Shown in pieces: positions 12,452 to 12,932 of a DNA stretch of 12,932 bases. The notes under the pieces were generated by a model. That model ran no database searches. It had not been told where the DNA came from and saw only the letters and a list, made by a program, of their open reading frames with translations. Source of the DNA: Clostridia bacterium (GTDB taxonomy: Bacteria > Bacillota > Clostridia > Christensenellales > CAG-1252); NCBI GenBank assembly GCA_017455385.1, contig JAFTBD010000152.1, forward strand, positions 1-12,932, written 5' to 3'. A program made the position numbers and the translations under genes. The stretch's first letter is position 1. The number at the start of each line of letters is the position of its first letter.

Positions 12452-12599
12452 CTTAACGGCAGGATTTGAACGAGAGCGTTAAGAAAATACTCATTGACTT
12501 GGCGCGTTTTTAGCGATGACCGCCGCTCCGAAAGACGCACAAAATGCTCTGAAAAGCATTGCGTCTTGAGAAGCAAGAGCAAATCCCGCCCGATAACCA
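12452..12599. repeat. tRNA-derived inverted fragments flanking a structured ~150-bp unit
   Basis: GGCAGGATTTGAAC (12458-12471) is identical to the reversed T-arm of initiator tRNA copy 1 (11040-11053), and CAAATCCCGCCC (12580-12591) is identical to the T-arm of copy 2 (12394-12405) and is followed by AACCA. The two face each other as an inverted repeat. The left fragment lies in the loop of a stem CTTAACG (12452-12458)/CGTTAAG (12477-12483). It may be a remnant of duplicated tRNA genes, or a tRNA-derived repeat element. Confidence 0.5.
12532..12567 (+). other. Strong hairpin between the tRNA-like fragments
   Basis: AAGACGCA and ATGCT pair with AGCAT and TGCGTCTT, 13 pairs with a 4-base bulge (CAAA) on the left arm and a 6-base loop. 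There is no U-tract. It is stable enough to be part of a structured RNA or of a palindromic repeat. Confidence 0.45.
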
Positions 12600-12603
12600 T
12601 AAA

Positions 12604-12626
12604 AAGCCAGTAATCGGCTTGTTTTT
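12604..12626 (+). terminator. Terminator-like hairpin after the tRNA-like fragment
   Basis: AAGCC (12604-12608) pairs with GGCTT (12616-12620) around a 7-base loop, then G and five T. A run of A on the left lets it also work on the other strand. Its position just after the AACCA end mimics the arrangement of the real tRNA genes. Confidence 0.55.
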
Positions 12627-12932
12627 ATGTGTTTTTGTCCTCAAGGGTACAACTTCGTTTGGACAACTGCGCTCAACACAATTTTGCGTTTCCGCACAAA
12701 CATCAATAGAGACACCATACGAAGTCGCTTGCGACAGACGATGCGGAAAACGTGCAAGGACGTTACGGCACCGCCGTAAATGATAAAAGGTAAAATTGAG
12801 CGATCACCATCAGAGAGGAGTTGCGAAGTAACAAACGAAAACATTCTATTCTTCCGCATTTTTCAATAAATCCGGCACAATTATAAAATAAAACAGAAAC
12901 ACAAATGCAAGCTGGGTCAAAGAGAAAGGTCC

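Larger units (their letters stand above)
12415..12932. other. Gene-free stretch with tRNA-derived fragments and hairpins
   Basis: No ORF here has a convincing start site or recognisable product. From left to right it holds the tRNA terminator (12420-12446), an inverted pair of tRNA-fMet T-arm fragments (12452-12599), a strong hairpin (12532-12567), a second terminator (12604-12626), and then an AT-rich part with words such as TGCGCTCAAC that recur near 5890. The part from 12627 to the edge shows no feature I can name. Confidence 0.5.

Noticed and set aside
12451..12484. Integron attC-like site (ACTTAAC ... GTTAAGA)
   Set aside because: The left end fits RYYYAAC but the right end fails the final pyrimidine of GTTRRRY, the unit is far shorter than known attC sites, and no integron integrase is visible.
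12641..12859. 72-codon - strand frame near the right edge
   Set aside because: No good ribosome site, no recognisable family, and it lies in repeat-like gene-free DNA.

Overview
The window looks like chromosomal DNA from a strictly anaerobic, Gram-positive-type (Clostridia-like) bacterium, probably a gut or rumen lineage. The reasons are strong AGGAG(G) ribosome binding sites, near-consensus TTGACA/TATAAT promoters with 17-18 bp spacers, U-tract hairpin terminators, a lipoprotein with a short Gram-positive-style signal, and an oxygen-detoxification operon (flavodiiron protein plus rubredoxin). Taxonomy is an inference. By eye most genes are GC-rich, while the pair at 7591-10751 is clearly more AT-rich.

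Layout. 1-299: the end of a + strand unit (a partial CDS whose stop overlaps, as ATGA, the start of a 46-codon ORF), a branched inverted-repeat region and a terminator shared with the convergent gene. 297-3356 (-): a large lipoprotein with five Ig-like repeats, a Gly-rich sugar-binding-like middle and an HEFTH zinc-protease-like C-terminus. 3420-5724 (-): an oxygen/NO detoxification operon encoding a flavodiiron protein fused to flavin reductase and rubredoxin domains, an unknown 102-residue protein and a free rubredoxin. Its promoter carries a PerR-like box and a perfect inverted repeat. 5725-6111: non-coding, with that promoter, a terminator and repeat-like DNA. 6112-7346 (-): an iron-sulfur flavoprotein preceded by an SGNH hydrolase. 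7591-9804 (-): a 737-residue protein joining an RNase J-like metallo-beta-lactamase/beta-CASP nuclease to a shortened, degenerate bacterial DNA polymerase III alpha palm. 9972-10751 (-): a PD-(D/E)XK-like protein. 10868-11107 (-): tRNA-fMet, tRNA-Met and tRNA-Glu. 11267-12097 (-): a bacterial-type poly(ADP-ribose) glycohydrolase. 12337-12414 (+): a second initiator tRNA, then terminators and tRNA-derived inverted fragments, with no convincing gene to the end.

How the genes fit together. Rubredoxin is the usual electron donor to flavodiiron proteins, so the 3420-5724 operon forms one O2/NO-reducing chain, and the 102-residue protein is a candidate accessory. The AT-rich nuclease pair lies on the 3' side of a tRNA cluster, a classic insertion site for accessory DNA. 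Each gene of the pair has its own promoter, and a terminator separates them. The fusion of a beta-CASP nuclease to a C-family polymerase palm remnant is the most unusual item in the window and I know of no described system with this architecture. A defence or nucleic-acid-processing role is only an inference.
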